Origin: Pedobacter duraquae
GTDB taxonomy: Bacteria > Bacteroidota > Bacteroidia > Sphingobacteriales > Sphingobacteriaceae
NCBI RefSeq assembly: GCF_004362245.1
Contig: NZ_SNWM01000003.1
Location: forward strand, 620,001-684,000
DNA length: 64,000 bases
Reading direction: 5' to 3'
In this document: piece after piece, positions 62,836 through 64,000 of the stretch
Position numbering within the stretch: position 1 is the first letter of the stretch
Layout: every line of letters begins with the position of its first letter
The notes under the pieces: generated by a model
Seen by the model: only the letters and a program-made list of their open reading frames with translations
Told to the model about the DNA's origin: nothing
Database searches by the model: none
Translations under genes and position numbers: made by a program

Positions 62836-63281
62836 TAGTAAGGTCTCCTCATTCTTTTTCTAAGCCGATCCATTAGACCGGTTGTATTTTTTACCCAGGC
62901 GGGGTACATATACGGCCGCGCTGGTAGCTTTCCCTCTCCATTGATAAAAAACTCATAAGCCATATCCCGCCACTCTTTATTGTAGGCCGATAATGTCTCT
63001 TTAGCATACTCTCCAGTGCCAAACTCAATATAAGCGCCCATTTTACCGGCGTCTACCCAAATACGGTAGCCGTCACCACCTTGAATACCCATACCTTTAA
63101 TATCTCCATTAAGCTCTACCCAATTTCCGTAGGAATCAAAGAAACCAATAGCGGAGGCGTTACGAGCGGCGTCTCTTCTTATAGCTTCGCCGGTATCCAA
63201 TATTTCAGAGGAGATAGCATTCTCTATCCTTACAAACTTAGTTGTCAGGCTGGAGATACATTTGTCTAGGCCGGTTATCAT
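62835..63281 (-). CDS. HK97 gp10-like head-tail joining protein
   Basis: A 148-residue protein with features of the HK97-gp10 family: DTGEAIRRDAARNASAIG, WVDAGKMGAYIEFGTGEYA and a PARPYMYPAW ending typical of this family. The ATG at 63281 overlaps the preceding stop (ATGA) and is preferred to a TTG at 63296. It forms part of the neck between head and tail. Confidence 0.82.
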   Translation of the reverse strand: MITGLDKCISSLTTKFVRIENAISSEILDTGEAIRRDAARNASAIGFFDSYGNWVELNGDIKGMGIQGGDGYRIWVDAGKMGAYIEFGTGEYAKETLSAYNKEWRDMAYEFFINGEGKLPARPYMYPAWVKNTTGLMDRLRKRMRRPY

Positions 63282-63604
63282 TTCAGCGTTAAGCAAACTA
63301 AAACTAACTCACGATTCCGGTCATCCGTATTGGTTATGCTTTGGATTGTGTACTCAGTATTTAGATATTTAACAATCATATTCTTTTGGACAGTCTTATC
63401 CGGCCTGTATCGCATAACAAACTCTTTAGGCTCCTCCAGATTGGTGGTGTAGCTTTCTGCGTCCCTTTTGTTTTTAATGGTATATACACGAACGGATGTA
63501 GCCCAATACAAAGCTTGTCCGCCTGGCATCTGTCCGCCTCCAGCATCTTTTATTGATGTCTGGTACATGATTTCTATATGTCCAGTGTTTCCGCCAGCCC
63601 TCAT
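63278..63604 (-). CDS. Phage head closure / head-tail adaptor protein
   Basis: A 108-residue beta-rich protein resembling SPP1 gp16-type head closure proteins (WATSVRVYTIKNKRDAESYTT, EFVMRYRPDKTVQKNMIVKYLNTEYTIQSI). It starts at 63604 behind GGAGG and overlaps the connector stop by 4 nt (ATGA). Confidence 0.82.
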   Translation of the reverse strand: MRAGGNTGHIEIMYQTSIKDAGGGQMPGGQALYWATSVRVYTIKNKRDAESYTTNLEEPKEFVMRYRPDKTVQKNMIVKYLNTEYTIQSITNTDDRNRELVLVCLTLK

Positions 63605-64000
63605 ATAAATAATCCTCCAGATCTGCTATAAGGACGCATTAGATCCGTAGCCCCGGTTGGCAACTGGATTAATGAGTCGCCACGAGAAGCGATCACAAAG
63701 TTTTCCCGGTTCTCGTACATTGTTGCCATTGTCATCTTTACGGCTGTTCTTAAATCTTCCGGTAGGTTGTTGCCGTAACCAGCTACATAAGTTATTACTT
63801 TATCCTCACAACTACCGAAATAGAGAGTAGGATGTTGGAATCCTTTTCGTTGATAGGTTACATTGTTTCCAGATAGATCCTTAATGCTTGTGATATCGAA
63901 AACGGGCGTACCGGTCATTTCATATACTGACTTATCCGTATATGCTCTAAGGGATTTCAAGCCAAAGGTTAAGCCTGTGTATTTCTCGCATTGCCTAACC
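63601..64000 (-). CDS. Head-tail connector protein (gp6-like), cut by window end
   Basis: The frame is open to the window edge. The region before 63960 reads VRQCEKYTGLTFGLKSL, and the EKYTG element near the N-terminus followed by DLRTAVKMTMATMYENRENF matches HK97 gp6-type connectors (phage QLRG/DUF3199-like). The N-terminal start is therefore beyond 64000 and the TTG at 63960 is not the start. At least 132 residues are visible. Confidence 0.8.
   Translation of the reverse strand, partial: VRQCEKYTGLTFGLKSLRAYTDKSVYEMTGTPVFDITSIKDLSGNNVTYQRKGFQHPTLYFGSCEDKVITYVAGYGNNLPEDLRTAVKMTMATMYENRENFVIASRGDSLIQLPTGATDLMRPYSRSGGLFI

Larger units (their letters stand above)
51047..64000 (-). mobile_element. 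Left portion of a siphovirus-type prophage in tRNA-Phe
   Basis: From the tRNA-Phe att remnant to the window end, genes are those of a tailed phage, nearly all on the minus strand in the order connectors, tail terminator, tail tube, tail chaperones, tape measure, tail fibre, lysis. Several start with strong Shine-Dalgarno sequences unlike the host genes. Capsid, terminase, replication and integrase genes are not in view. Confidence 0.93.

Overview
The window looks like chromosomal DNA of a Bacteroidota bacterium, most likely a Sphingobacteriaceae member close to Pedobacter (inference). Evidence: a SusC/SusD pair with FecI/FecR regulators, many Bacteroidota-type promoters (a TAnnTTTG box, at rpsF with a TTTG box 19 nt upstream), a class I ribonucleotide reductase of the eukaryote-like subgroup, loose Bacteroidota lipoboxes, and host genes that mostly lack a strong Shine-Dalgarno sequence.

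Layout. 0-20 kb is mainly housekeeping: nrdBA, an agmatine-to-putrescine pair (aguB/aguA), fabG, an L,D-transpeptidase, a VWA-type membrane protein, a TRIC-type channel, divIC, eno, an ABC exporter, carA, panB, an RluA-type pseudouridine synthase, a GH30 lipoprotein and a diheme cytochrome. At 20.1-23.4 kb an AT-rich insert carrying a phage-tailspike-like beta-helix gene sits between two 246-bp direct repeats. The repeats duplicate the junction of the cytochrome gene and a YtxH-like gene, so both host genes stay intact. 23.6-30.5 kb holds an alginate-lyase-family protein, a DoxX protein, a PqqU/YncD-like TonB receptor translationally coupled to a sorbosone/glucose-dehydrogenase-like lipoprotein, and icd. 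30.5-35.2 kb holds dnaX, rpsF-rpsR-rplI and mtgA.

35.3-44.8 kb is the most interesting metabolic locus: ECF sigma, FecR anti-sigma, SusC with an STN domain, SusD, a cyanophycinase-like lipoprotein, a secreted isoaspartyl peptidase and a second secreted cyanophycinase-like protein. The last five genes have 3-11 nt gaps. It is organised like a polysaccharide utilisation locus, but every enzyme is a beta-aspartyl/cyanophycin hydrolase type, so I propose a cyanophycin (or beta-aspartyl peptide) utilisation locus.

44.8-50.8 kb holds conserved proteins, an MBL hydrolase, a two-gene Fe-S electron-transfer unit and an FN3/WD40 lipoprotein. From 51.05 kb to the end lies the left part of a siphovirus-type prophage integrated in a tRNA-Phe gene: a 48-bp tRNA 3' half remains at the junction. 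Read on the minus strand, its genes run from head-tail connectors through tail terminator, tail tube, frameshifted tail chaperones, tape measure and tail fibre to a lysis cassette. One oppositely oriented gene inside it looks like a moron. Integrase, capsid and packaging genes are outside the window.
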